A stretch of DNA of 64,000 nucleotides from Imperialibacter sp. EC-SDR9 (lineage in GTDB: Bacteria; Bacteroidota; Bacteroidia; Cytophagales; Cyclobacteriaceae), in NCBI RefSeq assembly GCF_902498805.1, contig NZ_LR701637.1:467807-531806 (forward strand), given 5' to 3'. The notes beneath the pieces are model-generated. The model was not told the DNA's origin. It saw only the letters and a list, made by a program, of their open reading frames with translations, and made no database searches. The position numbers and the translations under genes are program-made. Below, one piece after another: positions 18,436 through 27,450 of this stretch; position 1 is the stretch's first letter; the number at the start of each line of letters is the position of its first letter.

Positions 18436-18443
18436 TACTTTTG
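18436..18443 (+). promoter_or_regulatory. Candidate -7 element (TACTTTTG)
   Basis: TACTTTTG matches TAnnTTTG in the gap between pheA and the next gene. The nearest upstream TTG (18419-18421) is only 14 nt away, below the usual 17-23, so this is a weak call. It would give a leader of about 95 nt. Confidence 0.35.
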
Positions 18444-18543
18444 GATCGTTTTAAACTCATCTGGGAAATATTTGAGGCCTCAAATTCCAAAGCGTGACAA
18501 ACAGCCACGCTTGCCTGGAAAAGAACACAAAAAAACCATCGAA

Positions 18544-19059
18544 ATGAAAAAGTTATCAATGCTGGCCGCAGTGGCTATAGCTTTTGGAATTGTGGTTGAG
18601 GCCAGTGCCCAACAAATTGAAATAGGCAAGAACACAAAAATTGAGAGGAGCGAAGTGCCCATTCGGATACTCAAAAGCCTGGAGAATGAATTTCCGGAAA
18701 CGAGCAATTTCCAGGATCAAACGTGGTACCTGCACTACATGGAAGGCAAGGGCAGCTTGACGGCAAAAGTGTATAAGGTAGTCATCGAAAACAGTGATCT
18801 GGATTTCACAGCGTACTACAAACCCGATGGGGGGTTTGAAAAGGCTAATGAAATAAAGAAGCACGCCCAACTGCCCGAGGCAGTAGAAGCTACGATACAT
18901 TCGCAGTATAGCAATTGGAAGGTGGTTGATCGAAATGAAATAATCTCTGTGGGCAGGTTCAACCGTGATAGGTTTGAGATACAGCTGGAAAAAGGCAACC
19001 TGGAGCGCCTGATTTTGATATCGCCCGATGGCAAGGTGATCCGGGACAGGCATTCATGA
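18544..19059 (+). CDS. Secreted PepSY-like protein
   Basis: 171 residues from the ATG at 18544, which starts a clean signal peptide (MKKLSMLAAVAIAFGIVVEA, cleavage after SAQ). The mature part resembles the PepSY-like/BLIP-like fold of Bacteroidota periplasmic proteins: two repeats of a helix plus strands (VPIRILKSLENEFPET and LPEAVEATIHSQYSNWKVVD), ending ERLILISPDGKVI. The function is unknown; such proteins are thought to bind or inhibit peptidases or act as small periplasmic adaptors. A hairpin terminator follows. Confidence 0.75.
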   Translation: MKKLSMLAAVAIAFGIVVEASAQQIEIGKNTKIERSEVPIRILKSLENEFPETSNFQDQTWYLHYMEGKGSLTAKVYKVVIENSDLDFTAYYKPDGGFEKANEIKKHAQLPEAVEATIHSQYSNWKVVDRNEIISVGRFNRDRFEIQLEKGNLERLILISPDGKVIRDRHS

Positions 19060-19081
19060 TGAGCGAAGAAATCAGATCAAT

Positions 19082-19108
19082 AAAGGGGGCGAATGGCTCC
19101 CTTTTTTT
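19082..19108 (+). terminator. Rho-independent terminator
   Basis: An AAAGGGGG / CTCCCTTT stem with one G-T wobble, a short loop and a run of seven T lies just after the PepSY-like gene. It overlaps the last bases of the convergent GH3 gene, so it may serve both directions. Confidence 0.75.
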
Positions 19109-20633
19109 ATGCCGTAACGTTCATCATTTCCAGCAGGTCGTCAATATACTCCCGGGAATTGGAAAGCCGTGGAACTTTATTTTGGCCACCTAACTTCCCT
19201 CTTTTTTTCATCCATTGGTAGAAAGTGCCTTCTTCCACCACGTAGAGCACCGGCGCTTCGAGGGCAAGGCCTTTATATCGTTTGGCATCGTAGTCTGAAT
19301 TGATTTTTCGAAGTGTGCTGTCCAAAACCTCGATGAACCTGGTTCTGTCCTGTGGAGGCTTAATGAACTCCATCACCCACTCATGAGCTCCCTTTTGGCC
19401 ACCCTCAAGGTAACGTGGGGCGGCTGTAAAATTGCTGATCACCGCCGAGGTTTCCCTGCATGCTTCAGTAATCGCCGTTTCTGCATTCTCTATGATCAGC
19501 TCTTCGCCGAAGGCGTTAATGAAGTGCTTTGTCCGGCCGCTGATTTTGACCCGGAAAGGACTGATAGAGGTAAACTTAACCGTGTCACCAATTCTGTACC
19601 TCCATAGTCCAGCGTTGGTTGTAATAATCATCGCATAGTTGACGCCGATTTCTACCTGTTCCAGTGTTAGTGCTTTGGGGTTATCGTTGCCAATTTCCTC
19701 AAAAGGGACAAACTCATAAAAGATGCCGTAGTCGAGCATCAGCAGCATCTCGTCTGAGTTCCTTTGGTCTTGTATGCCAAAAAAGCCTTCGGACGCATTG
19801 TAGGTTTCCATGTAGCGCATGCCATCGGAGGGGATGAGCGCCTTAAAGAGGTCTTTGTACGGGGGGAAAGCTACTGCGCCGTGGAAGAAGACTTCCAGGT
19901 TTGGCCACACCTCCAGGATATTGGTTTTGCCTGTTAGCTCCAGTATTCGCTGTAGTAAGACGACCGTCCATGTGGGCACGCCACTAATACTGGTTACGTT
20001 TTCCTCCAGCGTGGTGGTGGCCATCATCTCAATTTTTTCTTCCCATTCGTCCATCAGCGCAATTTCCATGCTTGGTGTGCGCACAAACTGAACCCATAGA
20101 GGAAGGTTCTTGATGATAACAGCGGAAACATCGCCGTAATAGGAGTTGGCGTTTTTATCAAACTGATTGATCTGCTGGCTGCCGCCAATGGTGAGGCCCT
20201 TGCCTGTAAAAAGCTTGGATTCGGGGTAGTTGTTAACGTAGATGGAAATGAGGTCTTTGCCACCCTTAAAATGGCAGTCTTCAAGTGCCTCCGGAGAAAC
20301 GGGGATGAATTTGCTGCGGGCATTGGTAGTGCCCGACGACTTGGCAAACCACTTTACCTCACTTGGCCAGAGCACATTTTGCTCTCCCTTCATTAATCGG
20401 TCAATGTAGGGCGCCAGTTCTTCATAGGAAACAATGGGCACCCGCTTTTGAAAGTCCTCGTGATTTCGAAAATCCACAAAGCCGTATTTGTTGCCGTATT
20501 CTGTGTCCTTACCCCGCTGAATCAGCCTCTGGAAAAGCTCCTCCTGCACCTCAAAGGGATACTTCATGAAAAGCTCGATCTGGTGGATTCGCTTTTTCAT
20601 GACCCAGGTCATTATCGAATTGAGAATTTCCAT
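19107..20633 (-). CDS. GH3 auxin-responsive-promoter family acyl-adenylating protein
   Basis: 508 residues, the usual length for bacterial GH3 homologues. The ATP-binding motif KSSGTTNARSKFIPVS (about 100) and the second motif YNASEGFFGIQDQ (about 280) are present, as is WRYRIGDTVKFTSISPFRVKISGRT before the small C-terminal domain. The family activates carboxylates as acyl-adenylates and, in plants, joins them to amino acids; bacterial substrates are unknown. It is the third gene of recJ-lptB-GH3, 12 bp behind lptB, a linkage suggesting an envelope-related role. Confidence 0.9.
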   Translation of the reverse strand: MEILNSIMTWVMKKRIHQIELFMKYPFEVQEELFQRLIQRGKDTEYGNKYGFVDFRNHEDFQKRVPIVSYEELAPYIDRLMKGEQNVLWPSEVKWFAKSSGTTNARSKFIPVSPEALEDCHFKGGKDLISIYVNNYPESKLFTGKGLTIGGSQQINQFDKNANSYYGDVSAVIIKNLPLWVQFVRTPSMEIALMDEWEEKIEMMATTTLEENVTSISGVPTWTVVLLQRILELTGKTNILEVWPNLEVFFHGAVAFPPYKDLFKALIPSDGMRYMETYNASEGFFGIQDQRNSDEMLLMLDYGIFYEFVPFEEIGNDNPKALTLEQVEIGVNYAMIITTNAGLWRYRIGDTVKFTSISPFRVKISGRTKHFINAFGEELIIENAETAITEACRETSAVISNFTAAPRYLEGGQKGAHEWVMEFIKPPQDRTRFIEVLDSTLRKINSDYDAKRYKGLALEAPVLYVVEEGTFYQWMKKRGKLGGQNKVPRLSNSREYIDDLLEMMNVTA

Positions 20634-20645
20634 TGGTGTTGTTGA

Positions 20646-21377
20646 CTAAACTTTTCTTTTTAACTCGAAGTGCTTGCCCAGGTACACCCTTCTTACCTGT
20701 TCGTCAGCAGCCAGCTCTTCAGCAGTCCCTGATTTTAGCAGTTTTCCTTCAAACATCAAATAGGCCCTGTCAGTTATCGACAGCGTTTCATTCACATTGT
20801 GGTCCGTGATGAGGATTCCAATATCCTTTTTCTTGAGCTGGGCCACAATAGTTTGGATCTCTTCGACAGCGATTGGGTCTACCCCTGCAAAAGGCTCATC
20901 TAATAATACAAAATTGGGATCAACTGCCAAAGCCCTGGCAATCTCGGTCCTTCTTCTCTCTCCTCCGGAAAGCACCATGCCGAGGTTTTTGCGCACATGC
21001 CCGAGGCTAAATTCCTCCAGCAGGCTTTCCAGCTTTTCCTTTTGCTCAGCCTTCGGAATATTTCTCATTTCGAGAACAGCCATGATATTTTCTTCTACAC
21101 TTAGTTTCCTGAACACGGAGGCTTCCTGTGCCAAATACCCGATACCAAGCTTGGCCCTCCGGTACATCGGCAGGTCAGTAATGTTCTGTTCATCCAGGAA
21201 AATTTCCCCGTCGTTGGGCTTTATCAGGCCTACTATCATGTAAAAGGAGGTCGTTTTTCCGGCACCGTTGGGGCCGAGCAAACCGACAATTTCTCCTTGC
21301 GAAACCTCAACTGACACATTGTTGACAACGCTTCTTCCTTTATACTTTTTTATCAGGTTGTGTGCACTTAGTTTCAT
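20646..21377 (-). CDS. lptB: LPS export ABC transporter ATPase LptB
   Basis: 243 residues. Walker [18 protein letters not shown]-loop, signature [15 protein letters not shown], Walker [14 protein letters not shown] and switch His in ITDHNV are all present. [19 protein letters not shown] wording and the C-terminal YLGKHFEL match LptB. The dimer powers LptFG in moving lipopolysaccharide from the inner membrane to the outer membrane. It lies 15 bp behind recJ and 12 bp ahead of the GH3 gene. Confidence 0.94.
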   Translation of the reverse strand: MKLSAHNLIKKYKGRSVVNNVSVEVSQGEIVGLLGPNGAGKTTSFYMIVGLIKPNDGEIFLDEQNITDLPMYRRAKLGIGYLAQEASVFRKLSVEENIMAVLEMRNIPKAEQKEKLESLLEEFSLGHVRKNLGMVLSGGERRRTEIARALAVDPNFVLLDEPFAGVDPIAVEEIQTIVAQLKKKDIGILITDHNVNETLSITDRAYLMFEGKLLKSGTAEELAADEQVRRVYLGKHFELKRKV

Positions 21378-21392
21378 CGATCCTTCCGGGTA

Positions 21393-23093
21393 TTAATCAA
21401 GCTTCAAATCTTTGATGTGTAATTGCATGGTTTTGTTTCCCATAAAATCATTCTCTTCAATGGTATATGCCACATTGAAAGGTGCGCCATGGGCAATAGC
21501 ATCGTAGTACTCGCCGAACCCAAACGCAATAGCTTCAAGGGAAGCCTTTGAACCTTCCTGGCTTAAGAACATTTTCAAATGTATGTCTTTCAGCTGCTTT
21601 ACCGATTTGGCAACTACGTTGGTGGAGACAAACACCGGTTGCATGTTGCCAGGCCCAAATGGAGCCATTTGACGTAAAATATTGAAAAACTTGTGGTTGA
21701 TACCTTCGATAGGAATTGCCAGGTCGATGTCAATGATTGGCTCCAGCATTTCGGGTGTAATTCTTCTGGCCACCACTTCTTCGAACCGTTCCTTAAAGGC
21801 CTCAACCTTGTCCAGATTCATCGTTAGCCCGGCTGCGTACTTATGACCACCGTACTGGTCGAGTAAGTCAGCACACTCTGCTATGGCTTCGTACACATCG
21901 AAGCCCACCACTGACCGGGCACTGCCGGTTGCTTTGCTATTTGACTCTGTAAGTATAATAGTAGGCCGATAGAATTTTTCTATGCAACGGGACGCTACAA
22001 TGCCTATAACGCCCTTGTGCCAATTTTCTCTATACAGCACAGTCGAAAAAGATTTCTTGAGTTGATCTTCTTCCTCAATAATTGCGAGAGCCTCTTTCGT
22101 AATGTTTTCATCAAAGCCTTTTCTGAGGTCGTTTTTGATGTCAAGCTGGGCTGCCAGCTCTTCGGCTTCTTCCTCCGTTCTTGCCAGCAACAGCTCCACT
22201 GCCGCACCCGCATGATCGATTCGGCCGGCTGCATTGATGCGTGGCCCGATACCGAAAACTACCCGGGTCACTGTCACATCTCCCCGAATACCCGAAAGAT
22301 TCTTCAAGGCTTTCAGGCCAGGCAAAGGCGATTTATTAAGCTTCTGTAAACCAAAGTAGGCCAGCACCCTGTTTTCGCCTACAACTGGGACAATGTCGGA
22401 GGCAATGCTGACAGCCACCAGATCGAGGTAAAGATAAAGCTCCTGGATATCGACCGTGTTTTGTATCGCAAAGGCCTGCATGAGCTTGAAGCCGACTCCA
22501 CAGCCGCTGAGTCCATCAAACGGGTAGTCGCAATCGAGGCGTTTTGGGTCAAGCACGGCAAATGCCTTGGGCAGTTCCGGGCCGGGAAGGTGGTGGTCGC
22601 AAATGATGAAGTCCACACCGAGGGAATTGGCCAGCGCTACTTTCGAAACTGCTTTTATGCCACAGTCCAGGGCAATGACGAGTGTAAAGCCATGCTCGGC
22701 TGCCCAGCGAACGCCAGTTTCCGAAATGCCGTAACCCTCATCGTAACGGTCAGGTATATAATAGTCGATGTTGGAATGATACTTACGGAGAAACCCATAA
22801 GCCAGTGCCACAGAAGTGGTGCCATCCACGTCGTAGTCTCCATAAATAAGAATTTTCTCTTTTTTGAAAATGGCCTCGCTCAACCTGTTCACCGCCTTTT
22901 CCATGTCTTTCATCAGAAATGGATCGTGTAGCTGACCCAAGTGTGGCCTGAAAAAGGCACGGGTTTCTTCGAAAGTGGAATAGCCTCTTTGAACCAGCAA
23001 TGCTGCCAGGGTATCGCTTACCTTAATGCCTGAAGCCAGCGAATGCACTGTTTCGGGATCAGGTAGGTCTTTGTATACCCATCTTTTGCTCAT
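21393..23093 (-). CDS. recJ: Single-stranded-DNA-specific exonuclease RecJ
   Basis: 566 residues. DHH phosphoesterase motifs are in order: YGDYDVDGTTSVAL (I), ALDCGIKAVS (II), ICDHHLPGP (III, DHH), then SGCGVGFKL (IV); the DHHA1 motif GGHKYAAGLTM follows, with a C-terminal OB-fold. RecJ degrades single-stranded DNA 5' to 3' in recombination and mismatch repair and needs divalent metal. It leads the recJ-lptB-GH3 unit. A partial -7 match (minus-strand TATTTTTG at 23150-23143) lies upstream. Confidence 0.95.
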   Translation of the reverse strand: MSKRWVYKDLPDPETVHSLASGIKVSDTLAALLVQRGYSTFEETRAFFRPHLGQLHDPFLMKDMEKAVNRLSEAIFKKEKILIYGDYDVDGTTSVALAYGFLRKYHSNIDYYIPDRYDEGYGISETGVRWAAEHGFTLVIALDCGIKAVSKVALANSLGVDFIICDHHLPGPELPKAFAVLDPKRLDCDYPFDGLSGCGVGFKLMQAFAIQNTVDIQELYLYLDLVAVSIASDIVPVVGENRVLAYFGLQKLNKSPLPGLKALKNLSGIRGDVTVTRVVFGIGPRINAAGRIDHAGAAVELLLARTEEEAEELAAQLDIKNDLRKGFDENITKEALAIIEEEDQLKKSFSTVLYRENWHKGVIGIVASRCIEKFYRPTIILTESNSKATGSARSVVGFDVYEAIAECADLLDQYGGHKYAAGLTMNLDKVEAFKERFEEVVARRITPEMLEPIIDIDLAIPIEGINHKFFNILRQMAPFGPGNMQPVFVSTNVVAKSVKQLKDIHLKMFLSQEGSKASLEAIAFGFGEYYDAIAHGAPFNVAYTIEENDFMGNKTMQLHIKDLKLD

Positions 23094-23252
23094 TTATTGC
23101 TGCGATTGAAGTACTTGGGAAATATGAAAAACAGGTTATTTCCAAAAATACAAATTCAATCGATTGATGAGCGATAGTCTGTAAAGAAATGAGGAGAATA
23201 TGATGACATGCCCGAAAGGAGCGTCGGGGGTCAATACTCTATTTGAAAAATA

Positions 23253-23474
23253 TCAAAAGTCCAGCTCGAACTCTCTCTTCTTGAAATAAGTATCGAACCA
23301 ATACTCATAGTTGGAATAGTCGATACAGTCTTCAAGCTCAACGCCGTCGTTGATCAGGCGCATGATACTTTTACCTGGCAGCCACGACAGCAAAGCGTTG
23401 GCCTGGCGCATTGGCAACTGAGAAAGTTGAATGAACTTTTTACCGTTGAGGTAGATGGGTTTTAACTTAAACAT
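23253..23474 (-). CDS. Hypothetical 73-residue protein
   Basis: A 73-residue ORF with an even, soluble composition: basic N-terminal half (MFKLKPIYLNGKKFIQLSQL), acidic and aromatic C-terminal half (YSNYEYWFDTYFKKREFELD). There is no signal peptide and no cysteine pair. It stands alone, with about 160 bp to recJ and 140 bp of sequence upstream. The ATG start and normal codon use support a real gene. I do not recognise the family. Confidence 0.6.
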   Translation of the reverse strand: MFKLKPIYLNGKKFIQLSQLPMRQANALLSWLPGKSIMRLINDGVELEDCIDYSNYEYWFDTYFKKREFELDF

Positions 23475-23521
23475 GACCCTTTGAATTTATTATGCAAGCG
23501 TACTACTTTATTTTTCCCAGG

Positions 23522-23559
23522 ACGTTAAAATGATGTTAAAGGTTCGTTAATTTTAACGT
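23522..23559. repeat. Inverted repeat upstream of the 73-residue gene
   Basis: ACGTTAAAAT (23522-23531) and ATTTTAACGT (23550-23559) are perfect inverse copies with an 18-bp spacer, and the spacer holds two further GTTAA words. It could be an operator for the small gene or a weak stem ending the cytochrome-gene transcript. Confidence 0.4.
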
Positions 23560-23616
23560 GTACTCTCCTGAAAGACAAGAAATTATAGGTAAGCCCCTAA
23601 AGCCTGCAAAAATAAA

Positions 23617-24732
23617 CTATTGTGAGGGAGTGCTTGCCTCCAATTCTGATATCCACTGACGGATAAGAGCAACTCCCTCCTTGTGTTGTAGCGACCGGCC
23701 AAGCTCTGGCATCATTATGCCCGGGTTGGTTGACTCCATTCTGAAAACAAGTATAGACTCTTCTGGTTTGCCAGGCACAATTCCATAAAGCCGCCCTCCT
23801 GATCCTTTGCCAGCTGCGACGGGTTTTTTCATGATGCCATACTTACTTCTTTCGGCGACGTCAAAGGTGAGAAATAGCCCCGATGTGTTGGCTGAACCTT
23901 TCGGGTGGTGGCACGAACCACAGTTGGCGTCGAGATAGGCTCTGGCGGCCAGACTGACGTTGGCATGTGCGGAGTTCCAGTCAGGAAATGCCCCCAATGC
24001 GGCGGCTTCGTCCCGAAGGTCAAGAAGTCCCTTGCTTTTCCAGTAACTCAATTGATTTTGAGTAGTGCCTTCGGGGTAGGTGTAGTCTCTATTTAGCTGC
24101 GAAATTTTTGGGCCCAGGGGAATCACTGCGTTGGATCGGCCGTGGCATGTTTTGCATTGATTTATATCCGGCACTGAGTAGCTTACTTTTTGCAACACGC
24201 CATCTTGCTCCAGTTCAACATCGATATTGCCGCCAGCTACTTCAAGAAACGCCTCCGTTTGCTCATCGTTCCAAATATAGGTCAGGGCCTTCCAGTCTTT
24301 GTCCGTCTTTTCTATCACCCTCGTTTCCATCAGCTTTCTGCCAGCCTCGTTTTTAGCGGGATAGTGGAAAGTTTTGATGAGCCTGGTGCCAACAGGAAAA
24401 TCAAGCGAGCCATCTTCCGACACGGTGATAACTTTATCTGGAGGCACGGCCACAAACCTGCTTTTGTCGGCATAGTCAGAGAACAATGGCATGTTGAGGT
24501 CGTAGGGGACAATACCTTTGCCTGGTACTAAATCCGATAGTTTTCCTTCGAAGAACACGAACTCCGACAGCTTGTCGGGGCCAAGTGAAAGAGGTTGCCT
24601 GTTTTGCCGGATATTGTCGTTGTTCGTTCTTAAAGAAGCAGGGACAAGTCTTTGACTTGCTTCTTTTTTCTGGCCTGAGTCACAGGCAGCAAAAAAAGCA
24701 AAAAGGAAAAGGACGGCAACAAAAAACCTCAT
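23617..24732 (-). CDS. SO2930-like diheme c-type cytochrome lipoprotein
   Basis: 371 residues. The N-terminus is a lipoprotein signal with lipobox FFAAC, Cys at 17. Two haem-c attachment sites are visible, CKTCHGR (about 192) and CGSCHHPKG (about 272), and a Met in PGIMMPELGRS may be a distal ligand. This layout matches the SO2930 family, known only as a conserved cytochrome paired with SO2929. Its start overlaps the end of the beta-helix gene by 4 bp, the same partner type. It probably carries electrons on the periplasmic side or outer membrane; partners and substrate are unknown. Confidence 0.88.
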   Translation of the reverse strand: MRFFVAVLFLFAFFAACDSGQKKEASQRLVPASLRTNNDNIRQNRQPLSLGPDKLSEFVFFEGKLSDLVPGKGIVPYDLNMPLFSDYADKSRFVAVPPDKVITVSEDGSLDFPVGTRLIKTFHYPAKNEAGRKLMETRVIEKTDKDWKALTYIWNDEQTEAFLEVAGGNIDVELEQDGVLQKVSYSVPDINQCKTCHGRSNAVIPLGPKISQLNRDYTYPEGTTQNQLSYWKSKGLLDLRDEAAALGAFPDWNSAHANVSLAARAYLDANCGSCHHPKGSANTSGLFLTFDVAERSKYGIMKKPVAAGKGSGGRLYGIVPGKPEESILVFRMESTNPGIMMPELGRSLQHKEGVALIRQWISELEASTPSQ

Positions 24733-26012
24733 AGCGAAGCAACTGGTTTTTCTAAAACGACCGGGGGAAGCACATTTCCTGAACAGGTGTGTGCATCAAT
24801 ATCCCGGTTGCTGTCTTCAAAATCATTGGCTGCGTCCATATTGGCAAACGATGCGCCACCGTTCTCTTGCACACAGATTATTTTGTCATTTGGATCAGCC
24901 GTAATCCCATCCCACAGAATGTCAGGAATGGAGAGTCCGAATTGCCATACGAGCAGATAGCCAATATCACTTTTGAGAGAGGGCAAAGTAAAGCTACTGG
25001 TGATGTTGTTATCGTGAATAAATACGCCAGAGGGGATAGGATTGTAGTTTTTGTCAGCTTTATAGGCGACTTCATTCTGCGACATCTGTGCGTCGCCGTC
25101 ATTCGAATCGTCCATGGCTGCTGCTGCCATCACAAAGTCATAGCTGATAACAGACACTCCTGCCGTTCTGTTTTCAGATACCTTGTTGTTAAAAATTTCT
25201 ACTGATGTCATCGCCAGCACCATCACGCCTGTGCCGGGAGGCACCGAGGCCACTATGTTCCCTTTAGGAGCGAAGTTTCGGAAATTATTGCTACTTACCT
25301 TGTTGTCAAACACCCTGACGTTTCCCCCTAATTGGGAAAGACCAGGCAGGTCAAAAACCAGGATGCCACCAGTGTTATCATAGGCTTCATTGTTAAAAAC
25401 ATCAGCGCTCGTGGTATTTTCTATTTCGATGCCGGCCACGTTGTTATAGGCAGTAGAGTTGCTCACTATAACGTTGTGCGATTGCCCCACATAAATGCCA
25501 GCGTCGGAGGCACCGATAGCCACACATCCATCAATCAAAACATTTTTGCACATCACAGGGTAGATCGCATAAGCCCCGTTGGTTTCTTCGGGCTCACCTG
25601 TCCACTCCGATTTCACGTTGATCAGCTCCAGGCCGTTAATGTCTTGTATTTTTATGTTGTCGCCGACTGCATCTCTGATCGTTAAATCTTTGAGCACGAT
25701 CTTGTTTCCGTTCTGAATTCTCAGGCCTTCGGCTCCTTCTGTTTGCTCGTGGAAGGAGAGAATGGTTTTGTCCATTCCAGCACCCATAATGGTGATGCTG
25801 TCTTTTCCTTCCAAAGTAAGGCTCCTCTTAAACACATAATGGCCGGGTAATATAACGATAGTATCCCCAGCTTCGGCCATAATGAGCCTGGTCTGCAAGT
25901 CCTGAGAAATATCCTTGTAGTCGGTATCTTCAAAGGCGATAGCCCTGGTAACAGGGTCACCACAGGACGCTACAAGCAAAGCGAAGAGGGCCAAAATAAA
26001 AAAGTACTTCAT
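24729..26012 (-). CDS. SO2929-like parallel beta-helix lipoprotein
   Basis: 427 residues. A lipoprotein signal ends in LLVASC (Cys 17). From about residue 60 to 330 there are repeated short strands with Asn/Gly turns (VLKDLTIRDAVGDNIKIQDI, NVIVSNSTAYNNVAGIEIEN), the signature of right-handed parallel beta-helix proteins. The family is often related to pectate-lyase-like or carbohydrate-binding folds, but no catalytic residues can be assigned here. Translationally coupled (4-bp overlap) to the diheme cytochrome, so the two likely form one complex. Confidence 0.85.
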   Translation of the reverse strand: MKYFFILALFALLVASCGDPVTRAIAFEDTDYKDISQDLQTRLIMAEAGDTIVILPGHYVFKRSLTLEGKDSITIMGAGMDKTILSFHEQTEGAEGLRIQNGNKIVLKDLTIRDAVGDNIKIQDINGLELINVKSEWTGEPEETNGAYAIYPVMCKNVLIDGCVAIGASDAGIYVGQSHNVIVSNSTAYNNVAGIEIENTTSADVFNNEAYDNTGGILVFDLPGLSQLGGNVRVFDNKVSSNNFRNFAPKGNIVASVPPGTGVMVLAMTSVEIFNNKVSENRTAGVSVISYDFVMAAAAMDDSNDGDAQMSQNEVAYKADKNYNPIPSGVFIHDNNITSSFTLPSLKSDIGYLLVWQFGLSIPDILWDGITADPNDKIICVQENGGASFANMDAANDFEDSNRDIDAHTCSGNVLPPVVLEKPVASL

Positions 26013-26138
26013 GAGTCAGTGTTGTTCAAAATGTTAATGTCGCAAAGTAAAAATAAAAAACATCAGGACAATTGAGGCGATTCTAGCAATGAATGAAACC
26101 ACACTTTTTTCTTTTTGCCGACCTTCCTATCTTTCCAA

Positions 26139-26825
26139 ATGCCTATGAAACTTGATTTCGGTGAAATATGGCCTTTTCTTAAAATAGTTGGGGAGGAGGC
26201 ATCAGAGTGGTCTTTCAATCTGGTGGCGGGAAATTTTGTGAGTGAAAAGGTTTCTCTAGCGCTCATTCACCAGCTTGAGAGTGACCCTTATTATGATGCA
26301 GAGATGCTCCCAAATCTGTTTACGTTCAGAGAAATATTTTGGCAGCCCAATGTGTACCCGACCTTGAACGCTTGCCTGACGGGACTAAAATTGGTGGCCA
26401 ACTACAGCAATGAGTTGACCGAAGAGTACGCAAACTCCACTCAGGAAACGCAGCAACTGTACGTTCATTTGGTGAAACACATCGGAGAACTCGCCAGGCA
26501 AGCAAATGAGCAATTGGCGGGCAGCGAGCAGGCAAGTGACCAGATTCCTTCGGTTTTGGGAGAGTTTAGAAAGCAGTCTTTTCCAGTTATCATGCTGTTT
26601 ATTCACCATCCGATGAATAGGATCGACTACCGGGAAGATGCCTTGCGAAGGATCAATTTCATGGTAAAAACGCTGATAGAGCAGTATCAGCTGAGGTTCA
26701 ACGACTTGTTGCTCCCTCATTGGGAGCTGGACAGGCTTTCTGGCTTGAAAAAAACAGACAGCAAACTGACTGGCGATCAGTCACCCGAACCGTCTTCTGA
26801 AGCAAGCACCGAATCGCCCACCTGA
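26139..26825 (+). CDS. Hypothetical cytoplasmic protein
   Basis: About 228 residues from the ATG at 26139 (a second ATG is two codons on; the TTG at 26115 is less likely). It is mostly alpha-helical with a conserved-looking N-terminus (KLDFGEIWPFLKIVGEEASE) and no signal peptide or cysteine pattern. The last 25 residues are low-complexity Ser/Pro/Glu, exactly where the gene overlaps the tail of the MOSC gene by 49 bp. No family recognised. Confidence 0.65.
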   Translation: MPMKLDFGEIWPFLKIVGEEASEWSFNLVAGNFVSEKVSLALIHQLESDPYYDAEMLPNLFTFREIFWQPNVYPTLNACLTGLKLVANYSNELTEEYANSTQETQQLYVHLVKHIGELARQANEQLAGSEQASDQIPSVLGEFRKQSFPVIMLFIHHPMNRIDYREDALRRINFMVKTLIEQYQLRFNDLLLPHWELDRLSGLKKTDSKLTGDQSPEPSSEASTESPT

Positions 26826-27292
26826 ATCACCCCTTCTTTTATTACTTTAGCTGTGATACCGCCATGGCCTCTCATGGCGTTGTAGCCACCAAAGCCCAAT
26901 GCCTTCTCCATTTTTGAGCATGGGTGGCACAAGCCGGTCATTTCCAGAACAGCAGTGCCGATGGCAAAGGTTTTATCCTTTAGCGCCAGCAGATTGATGC
27001 CCTGCACCACAATATTTCTCCTTAACAACCCCGGGTCAACACTTTCTTTGTTCATCATCGAAGCCACAGCTGCCAGATGCTCAGCCTGAATAAGCGTCAC
27101 TTGCCTGGGGCTGTTGGCCGATCCTTTGAACCGATCGCCCTCCAACCCGTTTCCGGGTGTTGCTTTCACTTTTTTGACCGATAAAACGGCTTCATTCCTT
27201 GCCGGACGAACGCCAATCCATGCGACGGTACCTTTTTGGCTAAAGTGGCTCATCATCTCTGCCATAGGTGTGTTTTCGTTTAGCTCTTTCAT
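26777..27292 (-). CDS. MOSC-domain protein
   Basis: 171 residues from the ATG at 27292. The MOSC fold is visible: GLEGDRFKG, TLIQAEHL, LLRRNIVVQGINLLAL, and a conserved Cys in TGLCHPCSKMEKALG, then MRGHGGITAKVI. MOSC proteins bind a sulfur-carrying or molybdenum-cofactor-like ligand through that Cys; simple one-domain members are often stand-alone sulfur carriers or hydroxylamine-related reductase parts. Tail overlaps the upstream hypothetical gene by 49 bp. Confidence 0.85.
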   Translation of the reverse strand: MKELNENTPMAEMMSHFSQKGTVAWIGVRPARNEAVLSVKKVKATPGNGLEGDRFKGSANSPRQVTLIQAEHLAAVASMMNKESVDPGLLRRNIVVQGINLLALKDKTFAIGTAVLEMTGLCHPCSKMEKALGFGGYNAMRGHGGITAKVIKEGVIQVGDSVLASEDGSGD

Positions 27293-27450
27293 AGAAGGCG
27301 GTTGTGGTGAAATCAATAGGTTGATGCTATTCGAACTAAATTCAATGAAAGACTTTGAATGATAGTAGAATACCGCTTTTGATCGGTAAATTTATGCAAT
27401 AGAGTTCTATTTTTGTAGTGAGGAAAACATTGAAAAACTTGTTGAATAAG

